From: Geosiphon pyriformis
Taxonomy: Eukaryota > Glomeromycota > Glomeromycetes > Archaeosporales > Geosiphonaceae
Assembly: GCA_016748015.1 (NCBI GenBank)
Contig: JAAOMT010000129.1
Span: forward strand, 310,001 to 374,000
Direction of reading: 5' to 3'
DNA length: 64,000 nucleotides
This document shows positions 10,601 through 20,750 of this stretch, in pieces (position 1 is the first letter of the stretch; each line of letters opens with the position of its first letter). The translations under genes and the position numbers were made by a program. The notes below the pieces were generated by a model, which saw only the letters and a list, made by a program, of their open reading frames with translations, was not told the DNA's origin and did not search any database.

Positions 10601-10834
10601 AATAAGTTAATTAATTAAAGATACATATAAAAGTTTTATTTTGTTTTTAAAATTAGCAAAAATTGGCTAAAAATTAATATATTAAGGCATTGTTACTTAA
10701 TAAAAATTAATAAAAATCAAAAATAATAATATTATAATATATTAATTAATTATTAAATAACAGTATAAATAGCATAAAGCAATAAATAAAATTAAAAAAC
10801 ATAATATATACATAATAGTATACAAAATATATAT
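10601..10834. other. AT-rich spacer between LINE-1 and the Ty3 array
   Basis: A/T-rich sequence with runs such as AATTAATTATTAAATAACAG and no coding signal that I can see. It separates the LINE-1 3' end from the truncated LTR at 10835. Confidence 0.6.
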
Positions 10835-11515
10835 TGTTACAGATGATTATTTAGGGTCTTAAATCAAATAACAAATCTGTAACTTGGTGCTTGGTTGGTA
10901 TTCTGGGGTTGATATCTAAAGGTTTTGTTGTGGAGTTCTTTGTATAATAAACAGAGAGTTAATTGATAGTTTTATCTGTAGCTTCCTAAAACTGCAGTTT
11001 CATCAAATTTCTTTTTCAGTGTGATGGCCAGTAATCTTCCTAGTAAGCTATTCTCAAATCTATGAGTGTTCCACCCTTGTTTCACAGGTCTTTTACCAGT
11101 CATTATGACATCTGTATCTCAGTGCTTTTAATCCTCAATCGATTAGTATACAACAATAAAAAAATCAAAGAAAGACAAGAAAATAAAAGAAAAGAAAAAT
11201 AAAAAAAGAAGCCAAGGCAATGCACAAGTTAGTATTCTGTTAATAGCCGTAATCAAGAGCTATTGTTCCAGTGGGGTTAAGTATCAATTACTATCAACAT
11301 GAAGTATTGATAGTGAAGAGTGGATTGAGATAGTAAATAATTATTTATTGATATTTGTGATGTGAAAGGTTTCTAACTGATAGATTCTGCTCTTTCTACT
11401 TCTAATGCTACCACTATATATACATAATTGATGTTTTATGAGATTGCTCACATTTCCAAGCAATGTGCTATAATTTCTTGAGCAATGCTCACATTGCTGA
11501 GTAATGTGCTCTTAT
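10835..11515 (-). repeat. Truncated B-type LTR
   Basis: A B-type LTR lacking the outer U3. On the plus strand it begins TGTTACAGATGATTATTTAG, the U5 end, and runs through the core (AATCAAGAGCTATTG near 11250) and the TATA-like TATATATACATAA (about 11415) into the CACATTGCT array, where the complete LTR at 11516 cuts it off. It is more diverged than the neighbouring LTR and probably belonged to an older insertion. Confidence 0.8.
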
Positions 11516-12350
11516 TGTTACAAATGATTATTTGGGGTCTCAAGTCAAATAACAAATCTGTAACTTGGTGCTTAGTTGGTACTTGGGTGTTGATATCTGA
11601 AGATTTTGGTTGTGAAGTTCTTTGTATAATGGACAAAGATTTAATAGTTGTTTCAGTAGCCTCCCAGAATTGTAATTCCATCAAATTTTTTTCTCAGCGT
11701 AGTGGCCAATAATCCTTCTGATAAGCTATCTTCAAATCTATGAGTGTTTTACTCTTGTTTTACAGATTTTTTACCAGTCCCTATGATGTCTGTATCTTAG
11801 CACTTAATCCTTAATCAATTTAGTAAAACCAAAGAAATAACAAAAAGAAATAAAAGAAAATAAAAGAAAATAAAAGAAAATAAAGAAATAAACAAAAGCA
11901 ATTACAAGTTAGTATTCTGTTAATAGCCATGATCAAGAGCTATTGTTCTAGTGTAGTTAAGTATTAATTACTATTAACATAAAGTGTTGATAGTGGAGAG
12001 TGGATTTGGATGGTAAATAGTTATTTATTTGATATTTGTGAATAAAAAGTTGCTTAGATCAAATCTAAACTAAGAGGTCTGTTTTTTCTACTTCTAATGC
12101 TACTACTATATATACATAATTGATGTTCTATGAGATCATTCACATTTCTGAGTGATGTGCTATGATTTCTTGAGCAATGCTCATATTGCTGAGTGATGTG
12201 CTCTAATTTCTAATATCGCTCCACATTGCTGAGCAATGTGCTGTGTTTTCTGATATTGCTCCACATTGCTGAGCAATGTGCTTATGTGCTAAATACTATT
12301 CTCTCATTGGTCTGTTATTTTCTATATCTGTTTTCTTTTTATAAGTAACA
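11516..12350 (-). repeat. 3' LTR of element B
   Basis: An 835-bp LTR with ends TGTTAC/GTAACA. In element sense it starts TGTTACTTATAAAAAG. The U3 carries repeated palindromes CACATTGCTGAGCAATGTG (for example 12211-12229 and 12251-12269) and weaker versions near 12140-12200. A TATA-like GTATATATAGTA lies at about 12106-12118 (complement). The core with TGATCATGGCTATT is near 11925. It is about 190 bp shorter than the LTR at 20751-21773 because it has fewer palindrome units. Confidence 0.88.
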
Positions 12351-12364
12351 TTATCTCCTCCTTT

Positions 12365-13000
12365 TTAATATTAAGCTCCGTCAAAATCTTTGTTTTGAAT
12401 TAATTCCAATACTTCTTTTTCAAGTATTGTTTGTTCGACTCTGTTTCTTATGTTTTCTACTTGTGTATTGTTTATTCTTCCCTATTAGTTAATGGTTATG
12501 GTTTCCATGTCAGAGTATAACAGTATTTTTGGATAGTTTCGAAATATGTTGTGTAGTTGGTACATTGTTTTAACATGTAGTGTTGAATTTGTTTTCTTTC
12601 TGATAAATTTTTTAATTTGTTGTATTATGTCTTGGTTGAATATTCTCTTGGATTTATCAGTATACAACTCTTGAATATTTAATTTTTGACCTAACTGATA
12701 GTAACAGTATGATATTGAAAGTTGTTTTGTCTATTGCTTCTAATTCTCTTTTGTAAGTTCTTCTGTTGGTGCCATAATAGGTATTTTCCCAAAAGTGTTC
12801 TTTACTTTTTCTATTATGTTATCTAACCAGTTTTTACTATTCTTTAGTAATTGCTGATATGAAGTGTTTTTTGTCTTTCTTTTGGTGTTTTGATAGCAAA
12901 TTGTTTGGTTGTTGATGACAATTTCCATGTCTAACTGTTGTTGACTTAATGCTTGGGACAGTTGTTGAGCTATAATGTGAATGTGATCTGGTATTTCCAT
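12365..13000 (-). pseudogene. Ty3 element B: ORF3 (accessory ORF after integrase)
   Basis: ATG at 13000 and terminal TAA at 12367-12365 are in one frame (212 codons), with a few internal stops and no net frameshift. It begins MEIPDHIHIIAQQL, continues with MEIVINNQTICYQNT and NWLDNIIEKVKNTFGKIP, then KSKRIFNQDIIQQIKKFI, a helix with YQLHNIFRNYPKIL and LYSDMETITIN, and ends with an Arg/Glu-rich helical segment (NIRNRVEQTILEKEV). The terminal TAA directly abuts the purine tract AAAAAGGAGGAGATAA. It is closest to the copy in C (21788-22420), and also aligns with A and D. Function unknown. The predicted character is a small soluble helical protein with no signal peptide or membrane span. Confidence 0.82.
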
Positions 13001-13055
13001 TTTTTTTGATTGCTTTTGTCACATGTACTGTGTCTTTATATCTTCTTTTGGTTGT

Positions 13056-14440
13056 TCAATTCGATGTGTTTGGTTCAATAACTATAATTGGTTCCAGATC
13101 TCATGGAATTTCATCTGGTTGAACTAGTATTTTTTGTATTCCTAGTTGTGGAATATTATTGGTGGATGATGATACTATCTGGTAATATGATTTCAGTCGA
13201 TCACCATGTGCTGTTTTGGCTAAAATTTTGTTGTCCCATCTTAATTTATAAGCTCCATTTTCAAGAATTTCTTCTATGTGAAATTGTCTGTCTCATTTGG
13301 GGTCAAATTTTCTATTCCATTGTTTTTCCACTTTGGTATGATGTAGAAGTACTTTGTTTCCAATTTTGAATTCAACTGGTTTCTCTGGTAGTTGGTTATT
13401 GTGTCTTTTTTTTTGTTTTTCTTGTGACTTTTGGATGTTATTAGCTGCTTTTCGCCATTTATTTTCTAATGTTTCCATTAAGTCATATGTTTTTCTTAGC
13501 AACATTTCCTGAAAATTATCTTTGGCTATTGGTTCTGTTGGGTAAGTGTTGATTTCTACCTCAATTGATAATGTTGCTGTTCTATCATATACTAATTCAA
13601 ATGGTGTTGTTTATGTAGTGTCTTGTTTTATTGTCCAATAAGTAAATAATATTGATGGTATGAACAAATCTTATTTATCTTGGTTTTCTTGACTGATTTT
13701 GGCGATTGCTTCACACAATGTTCTGTTAAATCTTTTAACTAGTTCATTGGTTTGTGGATAATATGGTAATGATAATAGTCTTTTGATTCCAAATCTCTGA
13801 CTTAATTCTGCTAATGTTTTGTTCACAAAGTGAGTTCCTTGATCTGATAATAGTTCTTTTGGATATCTGTGTTGACAGATCAAATCTTAATGAATGAATT
13901 TGGCAATGAATTCTGCATCTGCTCTTTGAATGACTTTTGCTTCTGGCCATTTAATGAGATAATTCATAACTACTGCAATATATCTGTTGTCTTTGCTGGT
14001 GATTGTTAATGGTTCGACTAAGTCAATTCCAATGCGATCAAATGGTTATCTCACTTTGATTGGTCTTAATGGTTCACTGGGTCTTGTTCCTCTTCTTCTC
14101 TGACAAGCATCACAATTTTGAACATATTGAATGATGTCTGAATACATTGATGACCAATAGTATCTTTTTCTGGTTTTTTCTATGATTGCTTCTTTATAAA
14201 AATGTTCTGCTGTTGAGTCTGAGTGCATGTTGAATAATATTGTCTCTTTCTCTGGTTCTGTAATTATTCTGATTGGTTGATCTGGATTTCTTTTGTTTTT
14301 CTGGTAAAGTATATTTTGATGATTGATAAAATATTTTGATTGTTGTTTAATGTTCCTTTGTTTTTTTTGAGATAATTTCTTCTTGAACAGTTGAATATTT
14401 ATATAATATTGTAGTTGTTGGTATTTTTGTATATTCATGT
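13056..14440 (-). pseudogene. Ty3 element B: integrase
   Basis: Retroelement integrase with HHCC zinc domain, DDE core and C-terminal domain. On the minus strand 14438-14046 includes NMHSDSTAEHFYKEAI (the His pair) and NCDACQRRRG (the CXXC pair). The core appears in pieces: ELLSDQGTHFVNKTLAEL with the second Asp (about 13800-13860), YYPQTNELVKRFNRTL where the catalytic Glu of the VERFNR motif reads Lys (13744-13700), and the C-terminal QKKRHNNQLPEKPVEF (about 13350-13400). The Glu-to-Lys change is a G-to-A change and would inactivate the enzyme. The end is near 13056 (EPNTSN). Stops and frame breaks occur throughout. Confidence 0.85.
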
Positions 14441-15870
14441 TTTGTTATATTTTTGGTTTGAAATGTTTTTAGATTTGTCTTATTTGTGATAATCTGTCAG
14501 CATTTCTATTGTCTTTTCCTTTTTTATAATGTACTGTATAATTAAATAGTAAAAGTTCTATTTTCTATCTGATATGGCAATTGTCTGCAAATTCTTGTTT
14601 TTGGATTGAAGTCAATCTTTTGTAATTAGTGTATACTTTAAACTTTTGGCTCAAGTATTTCTTCTATTTGATAACAGCCCAATAGATAGTTAAGTGTTCT
14701 AGTGCTGGAGTTCCATAGTTCTTTTCAGCTGGACTTAAGCTTCTACTGGCATAAGCTACTGGATGTTCTCTTCCATCTGGTTTTTTCTGTGATAGTACTG
14801 TCCCCAATGCTTGGCCAGATGCATTGGTAGTAATAATGAATAGTTTGTTGTAATCTGGATACATCAATACTAGAGCTTGAATAAGCTTTCTTCTTAAGAT
14901 ATCAAAAGCTTCTTGTTGAGTTTCTGTTCATTTGTACTTTACATTTTTTGTTTAAAGTTGGTATAGTGGCTGGGCTATTTTGGAAAAATCCTTAATGAAG
15001 TGGTGATAATATTCAGCAAATCCCAAGAATGCTCTTAATTCTGTGAGATTATTTGGTATTGGAAAGTTCTTGACAGTCTTAATCTTATCTGGATCTGTTT
15101 TTATTCCATTTTTGCTCACCACATATCCCAAAAACTTGAGTTTAGTTTTCTCAAAGAAACATTTGGTTGCATTTAATTTCAGTCCGGCTCTTCTTAATCT
15201 TTCAAACACTTGTTGAAGATAATGCAAATAATCATCAAATGTTTTTGAGAACACATTGATATTATCCAAGTATATGACTACTGACTTCCATAGTAGTCTA
15301 GTGTATACAATTTCCATTAGTCATTAAAATGTGGCTGGTGCATTCATTAATCCAAATAACATGACTTCAAATTCAAAATTTCCTTCTCTTGTGATAAATG
15401 CTGTTTTCTTTTTGTTGGCTGGATCCATGACTACTTGCCAGTAACCACTATCCAAATCCAGTGTTGAGAATCATTTATTTCCTTCAAAAACATCGAACAG
15501 CTCTTGAATTTTGGATATTGGTTAACTATTTCTTTTGGTTACTCTATTCAGTTTCCGGTAATCCACACAAAAGCAGATTTTCCCATTTTTCTTCCAAACT
15601 AGTACCACTGGTAATGACCATGGGCTCATTAATAGCTGAATTAGCCCATTATCAAGCATTTAGTTAATTTCTTAATGAATGATCTCATGGCTAGCTGGTG
15701 GTACTCTGTATGCTTTTTGTTTAATTGGCATTGTATCTCTAGTTTTGATCTGATGCTGAATGATGTTGGTTCTGCCAAATTTGTTTTCACTGGCAAAAAT
15801 ATCATTGAAGTTACTGAGTAATATCTTTAGTTGCATCTGTTAGAGTGGGTCTAGATTCCCCATGTTTATT
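14440..15870 (-). pseudogene. Ty3 element B: reverse transcriptase and RNase H
   Basis: RT occupies about 14950-15870 and RNase H about 14440-14950. In 15317-14952 the palm motif reads VVIYLDNINVFSKTF: YLDD has become YLDN, again a G-to-A change. It is followed by the KCFFEKTKLKFLGYVVSKNG block and LRAFLGFAEYYHHFIKDFS, typical of the thumb in Ty3 RTs. The RNase H start reads FIITTNASGQALGTVLSQ (14840-14790), where the catalytic Asp of the TDAS motif is Asn, then EHPVAYASRSLSPAEKNYGT. The enzyme would have converted element RNA into cDNA inside capsids. Both catalytic sites are damaged. Confidence 0.87.
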
Positions 15871-15908
15871 TGTTTCAATTGTTCTGGTTGGAGCAGATAA
15901 CATTCGCT

Positions 15909-16720
15909 TCATTTATAGATGGTTTGTGATATAATGTTCACATATCCACAAAGCTGTGGAAAATCTGGAATATAGTTTGGTGGTTGGTCCTCAACTTCAG
16001 TGGTTAAATATCCAATGATGGTTCCTTTTGGTATTTCAATAACACATTCTGTTGTGTTGTAGATAAAAATTTTGATATTTTTGGGGCTATTGGCTAATAT
16101 GTAGAGATTGGTGAGTTCAATTTCTCTTGATTCATAAATGGTAGCTTCTGCTTCAAACAACTGAGCTTGATTCTTTACTTCTCTTTTTATAGTTAACATA
16201 TACTGGTTATATGATGGAATGAAAATTGTGTGACGGGTTGAGATAATTTCTCTTTTGTTAACAATTTTTTTCTCTGCCATATTAACTGGTATATCTATTC
16301 TACCTGTTGATCCGAATCCTTGTATCCCTTTAGCAGTAATCTCCAATTCTTCTTTGTTTCCCACTGACACTAGCTGAGCTACTTTTACCAGAGATAAGAA
16401 TATTGTTTGTGCTATCTTTTCATTTAGATCTATGATATATGTTTTTTCTGAATCATTTTGTAGCATAGCAATGATATTTTCTATGTATCTTGTGTCAATT
16501 ATTTCTCCTCTGATGTTGATTCCCTTTTTTGCTAAGCTACTCCTGAATGCTAATTGAACCATTGTTGTTGCTGGAATTTCCAGCACTATTTTCAAATTGA
16601 TGCAAGTACATAAGTGAGGTTCCAATTTGATGGAATTTTTTTCTGGATATCTCAAATCAAATTCTGCATCAATATCATGTGTGTGTTCAGACATAATACC
16701 TTCATTATTATCACTGAACC
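15909..16720 (-). pseudogene. Ty3 element B: dUTPase domain plus following beta domain
   Basis: The frame is open through 17006-15909. The dUTPase part (about 16720-16270) shows the five motifs of trimeric dUTPases: 1, DIDAEFDLRYP; 2, RSSLAKKGI; 3, EIIDTRYIENIIAMLQND with the catalytic Asp and substrate-binding Tyr; 4, NEKIAQTIFLSLVK; 5, QGFGSTGRI. The family hydrolyses dUTP to dUMP and limits uracil incorporation into DNA. The segment after it (IFIPSYNQYML ... IPKGTIIGYLTTEVED) resembles the beta-rich linker that commonly joins protease and RT in Ty3 elements. The domain sits between the Cys-rich block and RT. Motif 1 has Glu where Gly is expected (AGFDL in C). Confidence 0.85.
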
Positions 16721-16929
16721 ATTTCAGTTCTTGCTCCTTAGTAAGGTCAGGAAGGGTGATATATGTTTCGGAGTTTGAATCAGGGTTCAAATTATTGTTA
16801 TTTTTGTTGCTGTTTTGAGTGGAGCTAGAACCAGTGTTTTCATCATTATTGTTGTCAGAATTTGAATCGGGATTGAAAATTGATTCCAATTCTGATGCAC
16901 AGTTGCTCATTGGTTTGTCTTCTTCTGGG

Positions 16930-17990
16930 ATTGTGTAGATCATGTATGGTGGTGGATTGTAAATAAAATCACACTCATTACAATACTTGAAGTCACATAG
17001 GATCAAACAGTGGTCACATAATCAGGTGTTTATTTCTTCCAAGCATTGTTCCTGTTCCTCTCTGATGGGTGCTAATTGTTGGTAATGTTCATGGAATTCT
17101 TTTGAATTGTCCTCAATGTTGCCAAAGATGTCAAAAGTTTGAACGTATTCAGGTTTAGGAAGCAATAGAGGATTGTTCTTGATTTTCAGTAGTTCATTGG
17201 TTGTTATGCCTTCTGCTTTTGCATATGCTATTCTCCAGAGTTCGTGTTCATCATGAGGATATTCTTTTAATCATCGCAATGCTTTTTTCCAGGCATTGTT
17301 GATTGGTGTGCCTTTGTGTACCCAGTCATTGATTAGGATTGTATATTGGCATATTTTATTGCATGTTCTTCTTTGTCCAGGAATGTTATTTCACATTCCT
17401 TTGTCTGGGAGAGTTTTTCCACAAGTTAAACATGGTGTATTATCTCATTTTTTCACTTATTTTGGCCTTCCAAAACGTTCAATGAGACATGTGTGGCAAT
17501 AAAACTTAGTTGCTGTCTGGTATTTTTCGTCATTACCACAGCATGCACCCATTGAAAACAATTTCTTGCCATAATTGGCACATATAAGCTTTGATTAACA
17601 ATAATTGGTTGTGATAGTGCATAAGTATATACATGGTAAATAGTGGTTGGTGTTGAAATTTCTTCGTTCTTTTTCCCTTTTCCTTTGTGGTTATTTTCTT
17701 CCTATTCCCAAGTTGTTGGTAGTTCATTTTGATTATTGTCAGTTCCCCAGGCTTGATTCAGATTCCAGATAAGTTCTTCTGTTTGTTTTTTTTCTCTTAT
17801 CATCTTAGGATAATATTGATGGTAATTTGTTGTGATTGTTTTTATTGGTCCAGAAAACTTAATAGGCTTCCCAAGTAGGTTTCTCCTTTTCTTCTTCCAA
17901 TTTAATAAGTAGAGCTGATAGCATGGTGATGGGTTTAAAATGACCACATGTGGCTGGTACACATGTGTGTCATCCATTCTGGCTAAGCTG
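16930..17990 (-). pseudogene. Ty3 element B: Cys-rich modules between protease and dUTPase
   Basis: Three cysteine modules are recognisable by comparison with C and D. Module 1 (about 17540-17590) reads ICANYGKKLFSMGACCG, with one CXXC Cys changed to Tyr. Module 2 (about 17350-17425) reads PCLTCGKTLPDKGM followed by RTCNKICQY. Module 3 (about 16950-17030) reads CDHCLILCDFKYCNECDF, or near it across a stop. Between modules 2 and 3 is a conserved helical stretch ending EGITTNELLKIKNNPLLLPKP. The pattern suggests several zinc ribbons or treble-clef-like knuckles. I do not recognise a named family. Position inside pol, after the protease and before the dUTPase, is unusual for Ty3. Confidence 0.7.
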
Positions 17991-17999
17991 GAGCTCTTG

Positions 18000-18330
18000 G
18001 GTGTTCCAGTCAAGTGTTGCATTGATTTTGGACAGCCAGTCATTACCTACCAGTGCTTGGTATTAAGTGGCTTCCATGACTAATACCTTAATTGGTACAG
18101 TGATGTCATTGATTTCTATAAGCAAGTTATCTATTTCACCAATTGGAGTCTTGGTGGCTCCATCAGCTGTAATTATTCTTGCACTGGCAGCTTAATTAAC
18201 TCGGTGACCTAATTGGTCTATAAGCTGTCTTGTGATGATGCTGCCAGTTGATCCACTATCTAGAATCAGTTTGATAGATTAACCATTAATTTTAGCATCT
18301 GTGTACATTGCCATAATAGGTTTTTCCTTG
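18000..18330 (-). pseudogene. Ty3 element B: retropepsin-like aspartic protease
   Basis: Aspartic protease that would process the polyprotein. The active-site segment reads KLILDSGSTGSIITRQLIDQL (first 20 residues KLILDSGSTGSIITRQLIDQ, about 18212-18275 complement), with an intact D-S-G motif. It follows MYTDAKING and a stop, and is followed by IITADGATKTPIGEIDNL and VLVMEATxYQALVGNDWLSK, the flap and the GxDWL-type block. Element C has the Ser-Gly of this motif replaced (LDNRSANS), and D has lost the segment by deletion, so B is the only copy with the active-site triplet visible. Confidence 0.83.
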
Positions 18331-18839
18331 AGTGTGGCTCCACTAAACAAAGAGGTTTCTGTTAGTTCCTCGATTTCAAAAGGAAATATTGCTGCTAGAG
18401 ACTCGTCTTCTATAACAGTGGCTGGTGGAATATTGGTAAGTGGTTGCTTCTGGTTGGGTTCTCAGGTGTTGAGTGAAGCATCTTCTGAAGTAACCAAAAG
18501 GCTTAAATAGTTCTGAGAACTTGGGTTTTGAGTATACCCAGTTCCTAAACTCTGCTGTTGTAATCTTGACGGCTAGTTGGATGAACTAAAAATCAGTTAG
18601 TAAACAACCATTACCAATTTCCAGTTTTGGGTGACTCTTGATCTAGGGTTTTCTGATGTCATTTGAATGGGATTGGGTGATGATGTTTGAACTGCAGATG
18701 TCTGATAGATTATTTGTGGCTGTGGCTAATATATAGGTTGAGACTGCAGTTGATAAATGATGAGTGCTGTTGGCTGATAAATTGGCAGTTGATAAATTTG
18801 TAGTTGCATCATAAATATGTAATTTGGTTGATATATTGC

Positions 18840-20700
18840 TGAGGTTGATTGATAATTCAGAGCTGAAAACCTGTGATCAGGGTTTCAATATTGATTTTCC
18901 GATCATTGGTTTTCTATTTTTAACCAACAATCAATTCTCAAATGTCTTTGTTTACCACAGTAGTGGCAGATATGTGTCTTTTGCTGCCATGGCTAATTGA
19001 ATGATGATGAAAAACACGATTGATTTTGTGGGTGATTTGTGATTCCTAAATTATTGTGTCATTGGAATGGCTGATAAATTGCGCGATTATCAGCTAAGTA
19101 CTCTTCCAGCTTCTGATTAATGGAATCACTAAATTGTTTCAATTTGGAATCCAATTCAGATGATTTATTCATCACTAGATTTACAGCTTGGGCATGGTTG
19201 ACTTTGAGTTCAGCTGCTTCAAAATCTTTGGCATTGTTAACTGTAGCTTGAAGGTCTATTAAATGCATTGAGCATACATGTTGGAGGATGCTACTGCACA
19301 GGCCTCTAATAAATTGGTTTAGGATTTGTGGCACTGTAAAGTAATCAGTCTGAATTGCTTGAATTTGGCACAGATTCCTATGGAAGTGTCCTAGGTAAGT
19401 AGTAACTGCTTCATTTTCCCCTTGTTTGATAGTGGTGAAAGTGTTTACTAGCCGATTAATACTATTGTTGTTGCTGAAGTATTGTAGAAATGCAAGCTTG
19501 AATGTAACAAAATCTTGAGGTTTGTTAGCCAAGCTTTAATATCATGAATTGGCAGTATTTTAAAGAAAGTAAGAAATGGCCTGCATGGCTCTGGCATCAT
19601 TTCAGCCATTGACTGTGATGGCTTTCTCCACATCATTTAGCCACACTTGGGCATTATTTTCTTTGCCAGTGAATTTCTCAAGTTTTGCTATTAGAGCATA
19701 GGCCATTGGATTGACATTTGGTTGTTGTAGTTGTTGTTGTAGCTGTTGAAGCAGCTGCTGTGGTTGTTGAGGTGGTTGGAGTAGCTATTGTTGTTATTCA
19801 TCGATTGGTAGAGCTGGATTAATCCTGATTATTGGAGGTAAGTGTTGTTGATTATTGATGTCAGAGTTTTGATTATTCTGATTGTGCTGCATTTGGAAAT
19901 TTGGAGTTCCGATTTCTGGATTTTCCAAATTTGGATTTTGCTGAGTCTGAAAATTTGGGGTTTTAATGTTCAAGTTTTCTGGAATTGGGTTCTGGTAAGT
20001 AAATTCTTGATCTTTAGATTCTTCTTCCTCTTCTTCTTGTTTTTTCTCCAATTTCATTACTTCCCAGGGACTCGCAGTTCCGAAATCTGGTTGGAGTGAC
20101 AGAGATCAAAGTCCTGATGGCATTGGCAATTGGGACTTAAATCTTTCAAAATATGTGCCATATAGTCTTAGAAGATCTTTTTTCTTTTGTTTACTCTGAA
20201 ATGGGAATTGTCCAAAGATTAATGTAGATGCGCCTGTTGATGTGATGTTGATGGCGCTTCCAGGTGTATAGTGATATAATGGGTTTGTTGGTGATTTAAC
20301 TCTGGTTTTCTTTCAAGTGGGTGGTTGTATTTGTTTTGGTGTTACTGCTGGTGTTTGTAATTTTTCTTTGTCTTTATTGGCATAAGTAATTGGGTATCTT
20401 TGTTGTGTGTAATGTTTAATTTCTTTATTAATCTCAGTAATGATGAATGTAAAATTATAATTTGTTGGTAAGCTGGTGTTTTGGATTAATTTGTGGTAAA
20501 AAGTTTCTTTTGCTGATTCAGTATTTACTAATGTTTCTAACAAATAGACAATTTTTTCATTGACGTAGAAATTGAAGGCTGATTGTACTAATATCTGATT
20601 GTGGTTCAATCTCAAGTGTTGACAGTAGTGTTAAAATAAGAATTTTGTGAATTCTAAATGGTTTGCTCCTATACTTTCTAATTCTGTCACTGTTGATTTA
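18840..20700 (-). pseudogene. Ty3 element B: gag (capsid and zinc knuckle), decayed
   Basis: Gag starts near the PBS and reads in pieces. The N-terminal part (about 20300-20690) is helical (LLETLVNTESAKETFYHKL, IITEINKEIKHYTQQRYP). Then comes a Glu/Asn/Gln-rich linker (19794-20057) with a repeated NPNLENPEIGTPNFQ-like motif. The capsid-like region (19059-19640) contains FKLAFLQYFSNNN, TYLGHFHRNLCQIQ and FIRGLCSSIL, as in the retrotransposon gag family. A zinc knuckle follows at about 18917-18975: C-H-Y-C-G-K-Q-R-H-L-R-I-D-C, a perfect CX2CX4HX4C. Gag forms the particle that packages element RNA. Stops and frame breaks make it non-functional. Confidence 0.83.
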
Positions 20701-20731
20701 TTTGTTGGTGTTGGTTCTCTGTAAGATTATA

Positions 20732-20748
20732 CCTCACAAGGAGCACCA
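20732..20748 (-). promoter_or_regulatory. Primer-binding site of element B
   Basis: In element sense it reads TGGTGCTCCTTGTGAGG, two bases after the 5' LTR end. It would pair with a tRNA 3' end CCTCACAAGGAGCACCA. The CCTCAC...GCACCA pattern resembles eukaryotic elongator tRNA-Met; the host tRNA would decide. The TTGGTGCT part is also complementary to AAGCACCAA in U5 of the adjoining LTR (20800-20807 on the plus strand). Confidence 0.7.
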
Positions 20749-20750
20749 AA

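Larger units (their letters stand above)
11516..20750 (-). mobile_element. Ty3/gypsy element B with dUTPase and ORF3 (3' LTR plus internal region)
   Basis: Minus-strand Ty3 element. From its 5' side: shared 5' LTR (20751-21773), PBS (20732-20748), gag (about 18840-20700), retropepsin (about 18000-18320), Cys-rich modules (about 16930-17990), dUTPase and following beta domain (15909-16720), RT (about 14950-15870), RNase H (about 14440-14950), integrase (13056-14440), ORF3 (12365-13000), polypurine tract and 3' LTR (11516-12350). It is the only copy here with a complete set of domains, but every coding unit has stops or frame breaks. The order gag-PR-RT-RH-IN places it in Ty3/gypsy; the additional modules are described separately. 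Confidence 0.88.

Noticed and set aside
12365-13000. ORF3 as a retroviral-like envelope gene
   Set aside because: Position after integrase fits, but there is no signal peptide, membrane anchor or cleavage site in any of the four copies.
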